Part shown: positions 48,578-57,529 of the stretch, one piece after another
Numbering within the stretch: position 1 is the first letter of the stretch
How the letters are laid out: every line of letters begins with the position of its first letter
Assembly: GCA_951812825.1 (NCBI GenBank)
Contig: OX638324.1
Coordinates: 754,459-818,458, forward strand
DNA from: an uncultured Dehalococcoidia bacterium
Lineage (GTDB): Bacteria > Chloroflexota > Dehalococcoidia > Lucifugimonadales > GCA-2712585
DNA length: 64,000 bases
Direction: 5' to 3'
Program-made: the position numbers and the translations under genes
Notes under the pieces: generated by a model
What the model saw: the letters and a program-made list of their open reading frames with translations, nothing else
What the model was told of the DNA's origin: nothing
Databases searched by the model: none

Positions 48578-48600
48578 GTAGGGGCAGGTTTCAAACCTGC
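48578..48600. repeat. Family C palindrome at the 3' end of the REP-associated transposase gene
   Basis: GTAGGGGCAGGTTTCAAACC, then TGC. The TGA stop of the transposase gene (48591-48593 on the minus strand) lies in the centre of this palindrome. Confidence 0.85.
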
Positions 48601-49175
48601 TTCTTTGACGTGCGCACGACTGGGTTCTCTGGATCTTCATCCCAGCGCAACGGATTCTCTCTGATGTACTGACGGATGCGCTTCAAGGGTGCCTCGCCCC
48701 GAACAACATGGTCGTAATACCCACGCTGCCACACCAGACTTCCTGGCGTGCCTCGCATTGCATTTATGCGTTTTGTGGTAGCCGATTTGAACCCAGCGAT
48801 TAGGGCGCCAATAGATTTCGGTTTCGGACCGGTAGGGGCGACCGGCCGGTCGCCCCTTCGCATGCCGAGACCGCCGCCAGTTATAATCACAATCCCATGA
48901 AGGTGATTTGGCATGACAATCCATTCATCCAGTTCAATTTCAGCACGAACTTTGGCTGATCTGCGCCATTCATCCGCCACTATGCGTCCCGCACAATGAA
49001 GGGTCATTTCCCCTTCTGACATTTCTCCAAACAGCATTTCACGATTGTAAGCGCAGAGTGTGAGAAAATACGCCCCAGCGGAGGAATAATTGTAGTCGCG
49101 CAGCCTTATTGACCGGCGTCGATACCTGCCAGGGTTATAACGCTCACTCATTCCAACACTCTCCCACATGTGCAC
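48591..49175 (-). CDS. REP-associated tyrosine transposase (RAYT, Y1 family)
   Basis: A 194-residue HUH-type single-strand nuclease related to IS200/IS605 TnpA. It has the N-terminal RLRDYNYSSAGAYFLTLCAY strand, the histidine pair in IVMPNHLHGIVI, the helix GALIAGFKSATTKRIN, and the nucleophile region VWQRGYYDHVVR followed by YIRENPLRW. RAYTs cut and join REP palindromes, and family C palindromes lie at its stop codon and, in frame, inside the gene (48832-48857, encoding RRGDRPVAP). Further copies occur at 53073, 54900 and 60249. It is likely a domesticated, single-copy gene. Confidence 0.92.
   Translation of the reverse strand: MHMWESVGMSERYNPGRYRRRSIRLRDYNYSSAGAYFLTLCAYNREMLFGEMSEGEMTLHCAGRIVADEWRRSAKVRAEIELDEWIVMPNHLHGIVIITGGGLGMRRGDRPVAPTGPKPKSIGALIAGFKSATTKRINAMRGTPGSLVWQRGYYDHVVRGEAPLKRIRQYIRENPLRWDEDPENPVVRTSKKQV
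48832..48857. repeat. Family C palindrome inside the transposase gene
   Basis: GTAGGGGCGACCGGCCGGTC, then GCCCCT. It keeps the reading frame and adds a charged loop between the HLH motif strand and the following helix. Confidence 0.75.
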
Positions 49176-49220
49176 ACAACCGATAGCCGCATCTTACGCC
49201 GAAAATGTTCATTTACTATC

Positions 49221-49496
49221 CTACCGCTTCTCCGCCAGCCGCCCCGTCAGATACTTGTGAATGATGCTGGACAACAACGTTTGATAAGGAATTCCTTCCT
49301 CCCTCGCCCGCAAATGGGCAAGCTTGAAGTCCCGCTCAGTTACCCGCAAATTAACCCGTTTAGTCTTGTTGAACGTATTTCTGGCTGCCTCCCGCGCCAC
49401 CTTAATTTCCATCTCAACATCCGGAGCAGAAACCAGTTCGTCACGCTCAAACCGTTCCAGAATGTCGCTCTCTTCCGCGCTCATTTTGCCGTTCAC
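49221..49496 (-). CDS. BrnA-like / CopG-type antitoxin
   Basis: A 91-residue protein with an acidic N-terminal part and a C-terminal ribbon-helix-helix-like region (FNKTKRVNLRVTERDFKLAH, then EEGIPYQTLLSSIIHKYLTG), as in antitoxins that bind both the toxin and the operon promoter. It overlaps the upstream toxin gene by four bases. Toxin-first order is the BrnT/BrnA arrangement. It should neutralise the 95-residue partner. Confidence 0.82.
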   Translation of the reverse strand: MNGKMSAEESDILERFERDELVSAPDVEMEIKVAREAARNTFNKTKRVNLRVTERDFKLAHLRAREEGIPYQTLLSSIIHKYLTGRLAEKR

Positions 49497-49780
49497 TGTA
49501 ATCGTCTCCTCCTATAGTCTCTCGTTGCTTTTCGACTCGGTATGATTGTCTTCAAGAAATGAGTACCGTCGGTCTGTTTCACGAATGGCGCCAGGTAAAT
49601 GTACTCGACAATTTGCACTGCATACATCAGTTGCCCTGGGTATCGTTCCTGATTCGGATGCTCCAGTACATCCACTAAGTCTCCCTGCTCTATGGAGGAG
49701 ACAACGCTCTCAAAAGAGATCCCTCGCTCTTCGATGAGTTGTCGATTCTTCTCCTCGCTCCACTCAAAATAAGTATCCAT
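49493..49780 (-). CDS. BrnT-like / DUF4258-type toxin
   Basis: A 95-residue basic-ended protein (YFEWSEEKNRQLIEERGISF; EHPNQERYPGQLMYAVQI; FLKTIIPSRKATRDYRRRR) of the BrnT/RelE-like fold, with the F-E-W-x-x-x-K-N start and IIPSRKAT end typical of the family. These toxins are ribonucleases that stop translation. Its ATGA overlap with the antitoxin gene fits a coupled toxin-antitoxin operon. The catalytic residues are not certain from sequence alone. Confidence 0.82.
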   Translation of the reverse strand: MDTYFEWSEEKNRQLIEERGISFESVVSSIEQGDLVDVLEHPNQERYPGQLMYAVQIVEYIYLAPFVKQTDGTHFLKTIIPSRKATRDYRRRRLQ

Positions 49781-49937
49781 GAATCAATTATCGTAGCTTG
49801 TGTGCATTTTGGCAACATCAGTGGCATCTCCCCCCACCCCCCAATTGACATTCCCCTCCCACTGTTATTCAATATCCACCGTTGCCCCCAGCCCTAAAGT
49901 TGGCGGCGGCAACCCCATCCTCACCAAGGAGAATCTC

Positions 49938-51167
49938 ATGCCCAGACAATACTTCGGCGGCGAACTACCCGACTATTACATCGTCGACTCCGATTCCCAC
50001 ATAGACGAGACCAAGTGCGAACTCTGGCGCCGCTTCCCGCCGGAACTCCAGCCCTTCGCACCCCGTAAATTCACCGACGCCAACTGGCAGGACCGCGGTG
50101 CTCTCGTCCGCGGCAGCGGCGATAGCTCCACCCGACAGTACGACAGCATCTGGGTCCTTGAACACTCCAAGGTCTTCCCCAACTCCGACTTCCGCACCGG
50201 CCCCTACGGCAAACTCGCCAACTTCGCCCCCCATAGCGAAGACCAGTGGTACAACCGCGAGGGCGAGCGCAATCCCAAGTTCCGCGTCAAGGACCTCGAC
50301 GAAGAGGGCTTCGACGTAACCTTCGTCTTCTGCGTTCTACACCAGAACCTCCTCAACACCATCGACAACCCGGAAGTCGCCTACCACTTCGCCAAGGGCT
50401 GGAACGACTGGATCACTGAGTGGACCGATGGCTACCAGGACCGCGTCCGCGGCACCGCCATCCTCCCCCTTCACGACGTCAACATGGCCGTCGAAGAACT
50501 CCGTCGGGCCGCAGACCTTGGCCTCGGCGGCGCCTACATCCCCTGTCAGTTCAAGGGCGAATGGACCTACAAGGAAAAGTTCTGGCCCGTCCTGGAAGAA
50601 TGCCAGCGACTCGGCATGCCCATATCCATCCACCAGCAGCTCCACGAGTCCGTAGGCATGCGCCGCCTCGACAACGAGTTCCTGAAACACCTCTTCATGG
50701 GCATCGACGCTCCATTCTCCGTCGTCGGTTTCATCGCCAGCGGCGTCCTCGACCGTTTCCCGGAACTGAAAATCGCCTGGATAGAGCAGGGCTGCGGCTG
50801 GCTCCCCTTCTACATGGATAGGCTCGAAGAGCACTACGAAATCATGCCAGACTCCGTCCCCACGCCCCGCCACGAAGACCCCCGTGGCTACTTCGGCGAC
50901 CAGCTATTCATCTGCTTCGAGCCTGAGGAGTCCGACTATCTCCCCTTCCTGGAAAAGAAGGTCGGCCCCGATGGCATCATCATCGGCTCCGACTACTCCC
51001 ACTTCGACTGCCTCTCCCCCTTCTCCGTCCAGCGTGTCCTCGACCACCCCGAACTGACCGCCGAGTCGAAGAAGAAATTCCTCTCCGACAACCCCATCCG
51101 CTTCTGGAACCTCGACCCCGTAACCCACAAGCGCCGCATCCCCGCCCAAGCAGGCTCCGTTGAATAA
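49938..51167 (+). CDS. Amidohydrolase-family (amidohydrolase_2) metal-dependent hydrolase
   Basis: A TIM-barrel hydrolase of about 409 residues. The ATG at 49938 has AAGGAG six bases upstream and yields the usual family start (YYIVDSDSHIDETK); the open frame reaches back to 49800 without similarity. Metal-site candidates are Asp17/Asp19/His21, a His in PISIHQQLHESVG, and Asp352 with His355 in IIGSDYSHFDCLSPF. It is followed after 24 bases by a small beta-sandwich protein gene and then by a cyclase-family gene, which suggests a catabolic group on this strand. It is paralogous to the gene at 30191. Confidence 0.9.
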   Translation: MPRQYFGGELPDYYIVDSDSHIDETKCELWRRFPPELQPFAPRKFTDANWQDRGALVRGSGDSSTRQYDSIWVLEHSKVFPNSDFRTGPYGKLANFAPHSEDQWYNREGERNPKFRVKDLDEEGFDVTFVFCVLHQNLLNTIDNPEVAYHFAKGWNDWITEWTDGYQDRVRGTAILPLHDVNMAVEELRRAADLGLGGAYIPCQFKGEWTYKEKFWPVLEECQRLGMPISIHQQLHESVGMRRLDNEFLKHLFMGIDAPFSVVGFIASGVLDRFPELKIAWIEQGCGWLPFYMDRLEEHYEIMPDSVPTPRHEDPRGYFGDQLFICFEPEESDYLPFLEKKVGPDGIIIGSDYSHFDCLSPFSVQRVLDHPELTAESKKKFLSDNPIRFWNLDPVTHKRRIPAQAGSVE

Positions 51168-51191
51168 ACCTCAAAACCAATAGGAAAAACA

Positions 51192-51824
51192 ATGAAGAAA
51201 TCCTCCGCAGAGGAATACGCCGAACTCAAGAAGACCTTCACCCCGGACAGGCTAAGACCCGCCGTCGTCCTCAACCTCGACGACCCGGAAGACCTTGCCC
51301 TCGTCAACGGCTCCCTCAAATGGGCGCCCGGCCTCATCCCCGGTGAGCCCAACGAGGGCCTCGTCGCCGGTAAGTTCATCGAAGCCCCTCCCAGACTCGC
51401 CGACTTCGACGACTCCTCCTGGGAGACCCCCGACAACATCCGGGACGTCGTCGGCACAGGCTTCACCTTCGCCTGGTACCGCTTTACCATCACCCTCCCT
51501 GAGCAGGTCAAGGGCGTGGACGTCGCCGACGCCCAGATCTGGTTCGAGACCTGCGCCGACGACTACGGCGAAGTCTGGGTCGACTGCCCCGAATTCAACC
51601 TCGCCTACCGTCCCGCCAACGCCGTCGCCGACAGCAAGCTCTCCCCTGTCGTCGGCTACAACGCCCGCAACAACATCCTCATCACCCCCAGCGCCAAACC
51701 CGGCCGACGACACGTCATCGCCTGCCTCGCCATCAACGGCCCCATCGCCCAGCCCATGGGCGGCGTCTTCATCCGCTACGCCCGCCTCGAAATCTGCCAG
51801 GGCGTCGCCAAAGTACCCATCTAA
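51192..51824 (+). CDS. Hypothetical jelly-roll-like protein
   Basis: A 210-residue soluble protein without signal peptide. The middle reads FAWYRFTITLPEQVKGVDVA, then DAQIWFETCADDYGEVWVD, which recalls galactose-binding-like jelly-roll modules of glycoside hydrolases (W-YR-x-F-T-h-P ... h-x-F-x-G-h-D-D-x-x-x-V-W-V-N). No catalytic module is attached. It lies 24 bases after the amidohydrolase and probably shares its mRNA. I do not know its function; a substrate-binding partner of the hydrolase is possible. Confidence 0.65.
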   Translation: MKKSSAEEYAELKKTFTPDRLRPAVVLNLDDPEDLALVNGSLKWAPGLIPGEPNEGLVAGKFIEAPPRLADFDDSSWETPDNIRDVVGTGFTFAWYRFTITLPEQVKGVDVADAQIWFETCADDYGEVWVDCPEFNLAYRPANAVADSKLSPVVGYNARNNILITPSAKPGRRHVIACLAINGPIAQPMGGVFIRYARLEICQGVAKVPI

Positions 51825-51856
51825 CCCCAAACACTACTCCCCCTCCCTTCTTCACC

Positions 51857-51968
51857 TTTCTCCCTCGACGGGGGAAGGTTTGAATTGGGGTAGAGTACCC
51901 AGTTCGCGAACCGCCCACCCCCTCCACCCATACCATCCCTTTCTTGTTCCTGCGGAGGCAGGAACCCA
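51857..51968. repeat. Palindromic repeats, families D, C (half) and B
   Basis: Family D at 51857-51880, a partial family C (AGTTCGCGAACCGCCCACC) near 51900-51920, and family B variant TTGTTCCTGCGGAGGCAGGA at 51944-51968, all in the gap before the cyclase gene. Confidence 0.7.
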
Positions 51969-52090
51969 CACTCTGCCCACCCACATCTCCAGCCAAACAC
52001 AAACACTCCCCTCCCCCATCCAATTGACACCGCCCCCGCCCAAACCTAAAATTCACCAACCACCCAAATCTTCACCTACGAGGAGGAGCC

Positions 52091-53041
52091 ATGGCCAGGA
52101 CTCTACCCACCTCTGCCGAAGTTCGCGAATACCACACCTCCCTCAGCAACTGGGGACGCTGGGGCGCCGACGACCAGCTGGGCGCCATGAACCTCATAAC
52201 CCCTGAAAAGCGCCTCCAGGCCGTCGGGCTCGTCGAAAAAGGCATCAGTGTCACTATGGGACGCCCCATCATCGCCGAAACCACCGCCGACGGTCCCATC
52301 GGCCCCACTCTCCACATGATCGAAAGCGGCGAAGGCTGGAACACCACCCCAGGCAAGGCCGAAATGGCCTCCCACAGCGCCAGCGAGTACATCGGCTTCA
52401 TCTTTCACGGCTACGTCATGACCCACGTTGACGCCCTCTCCCACTGGTTCGACGGCGACAAGATGTACAACGGCCATCCTGCCGACGCCATCCGGACCCG
52501 CGGCGGCGCCACCATGGAAAGCATAGACCTCCTCAAGGACGGCGTCGTCACCCGCGCCGTCCTCTTCGACTTCCCCACCCTTAAGGGCGTCGACTACATG
52601 AACGAAGCCGAAGCCATCTTCCCCGAAGACCTCGACGCCGCCGAAGAAGCCTTCAACGTCAAAGTCGAAGCTGGCGACCTCCTCCTCATCCGCACCGGCA
52701 ACTGGGAACGCCGCAACGCCATCGGCCCCCGCAACCCCAACGACGCAGGAGCCTCCGGACTCCACGCCGCCTGCCTCCCCTGGCTGAAATCTCGGGACAT
52801 CGCCATGCTCGGCGGAGACTTGGCCCAGGACGTTATCCCCAGCGGCTACCCGGAATTCTCCCTCCCCGTCCACCAAGTCATCCTCACCTCCATGGGCTGC
52901 TGGATCCTCGACAACTGCAACTTCACCGAAGTCGCACGTATCAGCAAGGAAGAAAACCGCTACGAGTTCATGGCCGTCGTAAACCCCCTCCGCATGGCCA
53001 ACGGCACCGGCGCTCCCGTCAACCCCATCGCCATATTCTAA
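52091..53041 (+). CDS. Cyclase-family (kynurenine formamidase-like) hydrolase
   Basis: A 316-residue metal-dependent hydrolase of the KynB/cyclase family. The metal motif is THVDALSHWFDG (H-x-D-x-x-x-H), with a later GDLAQDVIPSG and a Cys/His-poor C terminus. Family members hydrolyse N-formyl or cyclic amides and isatin. GGAGGAG precedes the ATG. It is in the run amidohydrolase, jelly-roll protein, cyclase, alpha/beta hydrolase on the plus strand, which looks like part of a ring-cleavage or amide catabolic route. The actual substrate is unknown. Confidence 0.9.
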   Translation: MARTLPTSAEVREYHTSLSNWGRWGADDQLGAMNLITPEKRLQAVGLVEKGISVTMGRPIIAETTADGPIGPTLHMIESGEGWNTTPGKAEMASHSASEYIGFIFHGYVMTHVDALSHWFDGDKMYNGHPADAIRTRGGATMESIDLLKDGVVTRAVLFDFPTLKGVDYMNEAEAIFPEDLDAAEEAFNVKVEAGDLLLIRTGNWERRNAIGPRNPNDAGASGLHAACLPWLKSRDIAMLGGDLAQDVIPSGYPEFSLPVHQVILTSMGCWILDNCNFTEVARISKEENRYEFMAVVNPLRMANGTGAPVNPIAIF

Positions 53042-53072
53042 CCCCACACACCTTCAAACCTACTTCCATCTT

Positions 53073-53098
53073 GTAGGGGCAGGTTTCAAACCTGCCCT
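53073..53098. repeat. Family C palindrome
   Basis: GTAGGGGCAGGTTTCAAACC, then TGCCCT: a perfect inverted repeat between the cyclase and alpha/beta hydrolase genes, the same unit as at 48578. Confidence 0.85.
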
Positions 53099-53135
53099 AG
53101 TGCCCATTCGCCAATTTTCATAGGCAACCACCACC

Positions 53136-54005
53136 ATGCCACACCACAACTTCCCATACCCAGACACCTTCGTCATCGTCAACCGATTCCGGATGCACTA
53201 CTACCACTCCGGCACCGACGACCCCATAAACGTCGTCATGCTCCACGGCAGCCGCTCCTCTGCCCACGACTACCGCCCCTTCTTCCCCCACCTCATCGCC
53301 GCCGGCTTCCGCTGCTTGACCCCCGACGCCATTGGCTTCGGTCAGTCCGACAAGCCCGACGATCCCTCCCTGCACACCTTCGACTTCCACAGCGACAACC
53401 TGGAAATCTTCATCCGGGAGCTTGGCCTACGTAACCTCATCCTCGTCGGCCACGAGTGGGGTGGCCTCATAGCCCTCGACTACGCCATCAATCGCCCCGA
53501 CAACACCCTCGCCCTCATCCTCACCGATTCCGGCGTCTTCCTCCCCAACCGGAACCCCGGACTCCGCGGCCTGCTGCACCGCTCCATCCTGGGAGGCCTC
53601 TTCGTCCGCCGTCTGAACGTCAACCTCAGCCGTTCCCAATCCAGAAAACCTTCAAGTACCCATCAGCCAACCCCCGACTCCTCTGCCACCAACCTCGGCT
53701 TCCTCCGCATGGCCGCCCAGGCCCACATCGGTTACAACAGACTCCGCATGAAAGCCATCCGCAACAGCCTCCCCCGTCTTCACACCCCAACCCTCCTCAT
53801 CCGCTCCCGAGGCCCCCAACTATTCTCCGAGGAAGAATCCCGATACCTGCAACAGAAACTCCCCTACGTCCGCGCCGTTTCCCTCCCCCCATCCGACCCC
53901 CTCCACAAACACCGCTCCGCCACAGCCATCGAATCCATTCTCAACTTCCTCGCCCCCATAACCTCCCCCGCAGCGCCCCACCCTTCCCCCCACATATCAT
54001 TATGA
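53136..54005 (+). CDS. Alpha/beta-fold hydrolase with Glu at the nucleophile position
   Basis: A 289-residue alpha/beta hydrolase. The oxyanion region is VVMLHGSRSSAHDYRP and the nucleophile elbow reads LVGHEWGGLIALDYA, so the usual Ser or Asp is Glu. HDWGG with Asp is the epoxide hydrolase and dehalogenase pattern; a Glu there is unusual, and activity is uncertain. A cap with a short linker follows, but the C-terminal His region is indistinct. The last codons (PHISL) and the TGA come from a family A repeat, so the native C terminus may have been lost. Confidence 0.8.
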   Translation: MPHHNFPYPDTFVIVNRFRMHYYHSGTDDPINVVMLHGSRSSAHDYRPFFPHLIAAGFRCLTPDAIGFGQSDKPDDPSLHTFDFHSDNLEIFIRELGLRNLILVGHEWGGLIALDYAINRPDNTLALILTDSGVFLPNRNPGLRGLLHRSILGGLFVRRLNVNLSRSQSRKPSSTHQPTPDSSATNLGFLRMAAQAHIGYNRLRMKAIRNSLPRLHTPTLLIRSRGPQLFSEEESRYLQQKLPYVRAVSLPPSDPLHKHRSATAIESILNFLAPITSPAAPHPSPHISL

Positions 54006-54035
54006 GGAGGCCCCGCAACGAAGAATCCCGCCCCC
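53992..54035. repeat. Family A repeat
   Basis: ACATATCATTATGAGGAGGC, then CCCGCAACGAAGAATCCCGC. It supplies the stop codon of the preceding hydrolase gene. Confidence 0.8.
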
Positions 54036-54211
54036 GGTCGACGCTCATTCCAACATCATCTTCCGCCGTAACGAATGCCCGCGAATGGCCCATCCCCATT
54101 TTCCCTTCGCATAACTCTTGAACGCTGCTCCCTTACCCGGCGATAATTGATGTTGAATCGCACCGCCTTTGCGGACCATAGACGCTCGGCAGAGAGACCC
54201 TCCGTAAGACA

Positions 54212-54820
54212 ATGATATTGCTAAGACAACTGAAAGAATTCAACGAGGCCCTAATCCTCGCCCTCGTCATCTTCCTCCTCCTCCAGTTCAGCGTCCAGAA
54301 CTTCAAGGTGGAAGGCTCCAGCATGGCCGCCACCATCGAACCCGGTCAGTACGTGGCCGTCAACAAGCTCCACAAATTCAAGGTCGACATGGCCCGATTC
54401 TCCGCCCTCATCCCCTTCTGGGACGCCTCTCACCTGGGCGAAGTGTACCCCTTCCAACAGAACGGCCCCCAGCGTGGCGACATCGTCGTCTTTAACTATC
54501 CCCTAGACCCAGACAGGACCTTCATCAAGCGAATAATCGGTCTGCCCGGTGAACAGATCTCCATCATTCGCGGCGTCACCCACGTCAACGGCGAGCGACT
54601 CAACGAGCCCTACCTCACCACCACACCCCGTAGGGAGACCCTGGAATTTGACGCCCTCGGCCCCAACGAATACTTCGTAATGGGCGACAACCGCCCCCAC
54701 AGCAACGACTCCCGCCACTGGGAACACCACTTCGCCGTACACCGCGACCACATAATCGGCACCCAGCTGATCAGCTACAACCTCCCCATAGACCTCGGCT
54801 TCGCCAACCCCGCCGACTAA
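54212..54820 (+). CDS. lepB: Signal peptidase I
   Basis: A 202-residue membrane-bound serine protease that removes signal peptides. One N-terminal helix (12-28) precedes box B VEGSSMAATI with catalytic Ser37. Lys106 is in RTFIKRIIGLPGE, and box E is GDNRPHSNDSR. An insert of some 25 residues (KFKVDMARFSALIPFWDASH) sits between boxes B and D. The ATG has no strong ribosome site. It stands alone, with about 230 bases to ino1 that hold a degenerate family C palindrome. Confidence 0.93.
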   Translation: MILLRQLKEFNEALILALVIFLLLQFSVQNFKVEGSSMAATIEPGQYVAVNKLHKFKVDMARFSALIPFWDASHLGEVYPFQQNGPQRGDIVVFNYPLDPDRTFIKRIIGLPGEQISIIRGVTHVNGERLNEPYLTTTPRRETLEFDALGPNEYFVMGDNRPHSNDSRHWEHHFAVHRDHIIGTQLISYNLPIDLGFANPAD

Positions 54821-54899
54821 CCCCAACCGTAGCGGAACACTCCCCTCCTGTACCCTCCCGCCTACACAATTTCACCTATCCACTCCCCCAAACCACCTC

Positions 54900-54923
54900 G
54901 TAGCGGCCGGTTTAAACTCGGCT
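54900..54923. repeat. Degenerate family C palindrome
   Basis: GTAGCGGCCGGTTTAAACTC, then GGCT: similar in layout to 53073 but with several changes; it lies between lepB and ino1. Confidence 0.55.
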
Positions 54924-55054
54924 CTCCTCCTCCGTACAACGCCAAATTCCCCCTTCCCCAACCACCTCCCGCTTGTGACACCCGCCTTTACTTGCTAGAA
55001 TTCAACACTTAATATTCATCATCGGTTCAACCCGTCCACAGGAAGGAGCACTGA

Positions 55055-56125
55055 GTGGGCAAAATCAACGTAGCTATCATCGGCGTGGGAAACTGCGCCT
55101 CCTCCCTCGTTCAGGGTATCCACAAATATCGCGAGATTCCCGAAGACGAAGTAGTCCCCGGCCTTATGCACCCCACCATCGGTGGGTATGATATCGGCGA
55201 CATCAACGTCGTCGCCGCCTTCGACATCGATCGGAACAAGGTCGGCAAGGACCTCTCCGATGCCATCTTCGCCAAGCCCAACAACACCATCCGCATCGCC
55301 GACGTACCCCCCACCGGCGTCACCGTAGACCGCGGCATGACTCACGACGGCCTCGGCAAATACGTCTCCGGCGTCGTCGAAAAGGCCCCCGGCCCCACCG
55401 CCGACGTTACCCGCATCCTCAAAGAGCGCGAGTGCGACGTCGTAATAAGCTATCTCCCCGTGGGCAGCGAGACCGCCACCAAGTGGTACGTCGAGCAGAT
55501 ACTCAACGCCGGCTGCGGCTTCATCAACTGCATCCCCGTCTTCATCGCCCGCGAAGACTACTGGCAAGACCGCTTCAAAGACCGCGGCCTCCCCGTCATC
55601 GGCGACGACATCAAGTCCCAGCTAGGCGCCACCATCACCCACCGGGTTCTCACTCGCCTCTTCCACGACCGCGGCGTCACCGTCGACAGGACCTACCAGC
55701 TCAACTTCGGCGGCAACACCGACTTCCTGAACATGCTGGAACGCGAAAGACTCACCTCCAAGAAGATCTCTAAGACCAACGCCGTCACCTCCCAATTCGA
55801 CGACGAAATAGCCGACAATAACATCCACATCGGCCCCAGCGACCACGTTCCCTGGCTCCATGATAGAAAGTGGTGCTACATCCGCATGGAGGGCCACACC
55901 TTCGGCGGCGCTCCCATCAATCTGGAGCTCAAGCTGGAAGTTTGGGACAGTCCCAACTCCGCCGGCGTTGTCGTTGACGCCATCCGATGCTGTAAACTGG
56001 CCCTGGATAGAGGCGAGTCCGGAGCCGTCGTCGGCCCCAGCGCCTATTTCATGAAGTCTCCGCCCATCCAGTACACCGACGATGTGGCCCGGCAGATGGT
56101 GGAGGACTTCATCTCCGACAGCTAG
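55055..56125 (+). CDS. ino1: Inositol-3-phosphate synthase
   Basis: A 356-residue NAD-dependent enzyme that converts glucose 6-phosphate to inositol 1-phosphate (D-myo-inositol 3-phosphate). The NAD motif is [15 protein letters not shown] at the N terminus. The catalytic part has [32 protein letters not shown] and the lysine-rich [11 protein letters not shown]. The size fits the actinobacterial and archaeal form. A GTG start has AGGAAGGAG just upstream. A PimA-like glycosyltransferase follows after 40 bases, so the inositol is probably used for lipids. Confidence 0.95.
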   Translation: MGKINVAIIGVGNCASSLVQGIHKYREIPEDEVVPGLMHPTIGGYDIGDINVVAAFDIDRNKVGKDLSDAIFAKPNNTIRIADVPPTGVTVDRGMTHDGLGKYVSGVVEKAPGPTADVTRILKERECDVVISYLPVGSETATKWYVEQILNAGCGFINCIPVFIAREDYWQDRFKDRGLPVIGDDIKSQLGATITHRVLTRLFHDRGVTVDRTYQLNFGGNTDFLNMLERERLTSKKISKTNAVTSQFDDEIADNNIHIGPSDHVPWLHDRKWCYIRMEGHTFGGAPINLELKLEVWDSPNSAGVVVDAIRCCKLALDRGESGAVVGPSAYFMKSPPIQYTDDVARQMVEDFISDS

Positions 56126-56165
56126 ACCTGGAGGATTCGATGATGTTCCTGCGTGAGGTCACCGG

Positions 56166-57305
56166 ATGAAGATCGCCCTGGTGTCACCCTACGACTTCAC
56201 CTGGCCCGGTGGAGTGACTGCCCATATCTCCCAGCTGAGTCACCGGCTTACGGACATGGGCCACACCGTGAGAATACTCGCCCCATTTTCTCCCAACAGA
56301 ATCGATGGCCAGGAACAGAACTTCATTCCCCTCGGGCGCAGCGTTCCCATACCCAGCGGCGGCTCCATAGCCCGCATCTCCCTCTCCGCCTGGCTCTACC
56401 GCCGCGTACGCAACATTCTCCGCCGCGAGAAGTTCGACGTCATCCATCTACACGAGCCCCTCGCCCCCTACCTCCCCCTCGCCGTCCTCCACTGCTCCCA
56501 CTCAGTCAACATCGGCACCTTCCATGCCTTCCACGGCAGCAACCGCATATACCGTTGGAGCAGCCCCTTATTGAAACCCTACTTCCGTCGCCTCAACGGC
56601 CGCATCGCCGTATCTTCCGCCGCCCAGAGCCACGTCCAGCACTTCTTCCCCCACGACTACACCATCATCCCCAACGGCATAGACCTGGACTTCTTCGCCG
56701 CCGACGTGCCTCCCATCCCTGAACTCCGTGACGATAAAATCAACATCCTCTTCGTAGGACGAATGGAAAAGCGAAAGGGCCTACGCTACCTCCTCGACGC
56801 ATTCAGCCGTCTCAAGTGGGAACACCCCAACACCCGCCTCATAGTCGTCGGCCCCGGCAACCCGGACAAATACTGCTACCGCATCCTCGCCGAGCGCAGC
56901 CTGGAAGACGTGGTCTTCGTCGGCGCCGTCGACCACAACATGCTCCCCCGCTACTACCAGACCGCCGACATATTCTGCTCTCCCGCCATCGGCAAGGAGA
57001 GCTTCGGCATCGTCCTCCTCGAAGCAATGGCCGCCGCCAAACCCATCGTCGCCACCCGCATCCAGGGATACTCCGATGTCGTCACCCACGGCCATCAGGG
57101 TCTCCTGGCCCCGCCACAGGAAGGCGAAGGTCTCGCCGCCGCCCTGTCTCACCTCATCCAAAACCCGCATCTCCGCCACAAGCTCGGGGCCAACGGCCGC
57201 GCCGACGTCAACCAATACTCGTGGCAATCCGTCGCCAGGAAAGTTGTAGACTACTACCAGGCCACCATGGAAAGACAAAAGAGTGCAACCCAGAGAATCC
57301 CCTGA
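56166..57305 (+). CDS. GT4 glycosyltransferase, PimA-like
   Basis: A 379-residue GT-B glycosyltransferase. The N-terminal Rossmann domain starts ALVSPYDFTWPGGVTAHISQ, as in phosphatidylinositol mannosyltransferase PimA, and has FHAFHGSNRIYRW and PNGIDLDFF. The C-terminal donor domain has ILFVGRMEKRKGLRYLLDAF and the E-x7-E motif in KESFGIVLLEAM. With ino1 on one side and a CDP-alcohol phosphatidyltransferase on the other, mannosylation of phosphatidylinositol is the likeliest role. Other sugar or lipid acceptors cannot be excluded. Confidence 0.88.
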   Translation: MKIALVSPYDFTWPGGVTAHISQLSHRLTDMGHTVRILAPFSPNRIDGQEQNFIPLGRSVPIPSGGSIARISLSAWLYRRVRNILRREKFDVIHLHEPLAPYLPLAVLHCSHSVNIGTFHAFHGSNRIYRWSSPLLKPYFRRLNGRIAVSSAAQSHVQHFFPHDYTIIPNGIDLDFFAADVPPIPELRDDKINILFVGRMEKRKGLRYLLDAFSRLKWEHPNTRLIVVGPGNPDKYCYRILAERSLEDVVFVGAVDHNMLPRYYQTADIFCSPAIGKESFGIVLLEAMAAAKPIVATRIQGYSDVVTHGHQGLLAPPQEGEGLAAALSHLIQNPHLRHKLGANGRADVNQYSWQSVARKVVDYYQATMERQKSATQRIP

Positions 57306-57320
57306 AGAGCGCCAAATAGC

Positions 57321-57360
57321 CTCTTCCCCCTCGATGGGGGAAGATTGAGATGGGGGTGAT
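57321..57360. repeat. Family D palindrome
   Basis: CTCTTCCCCCTCGATGGGGG, then AAGATT, right after the glycosyltransferase stop; it could form a hairpin in the transcript. Confidence 0.7.
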
Positions 57361-57529
57361 CCCGGTGGCATGTATGACTCATTCGGCAGTTTCGCAAAGC
57401 TCTCCTTGACGTGGAAAGGCTATAGCCTGCACCCGCGAAGGCGCGTGACGGGGGCAACCCCTACCCACAACCACCCATGACGACAATACAAGAATCGCGA
57501 TACTCCAAACCCACAACCAAAGGCAATAT

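Noticed and set aside
52103-53047. A 314-codon minus-strand frame opposite the cyclase gene
   Set aside because: Gly/Val/Asp-rich antisense frame; the plus strand has a ribosome site and metal motif.
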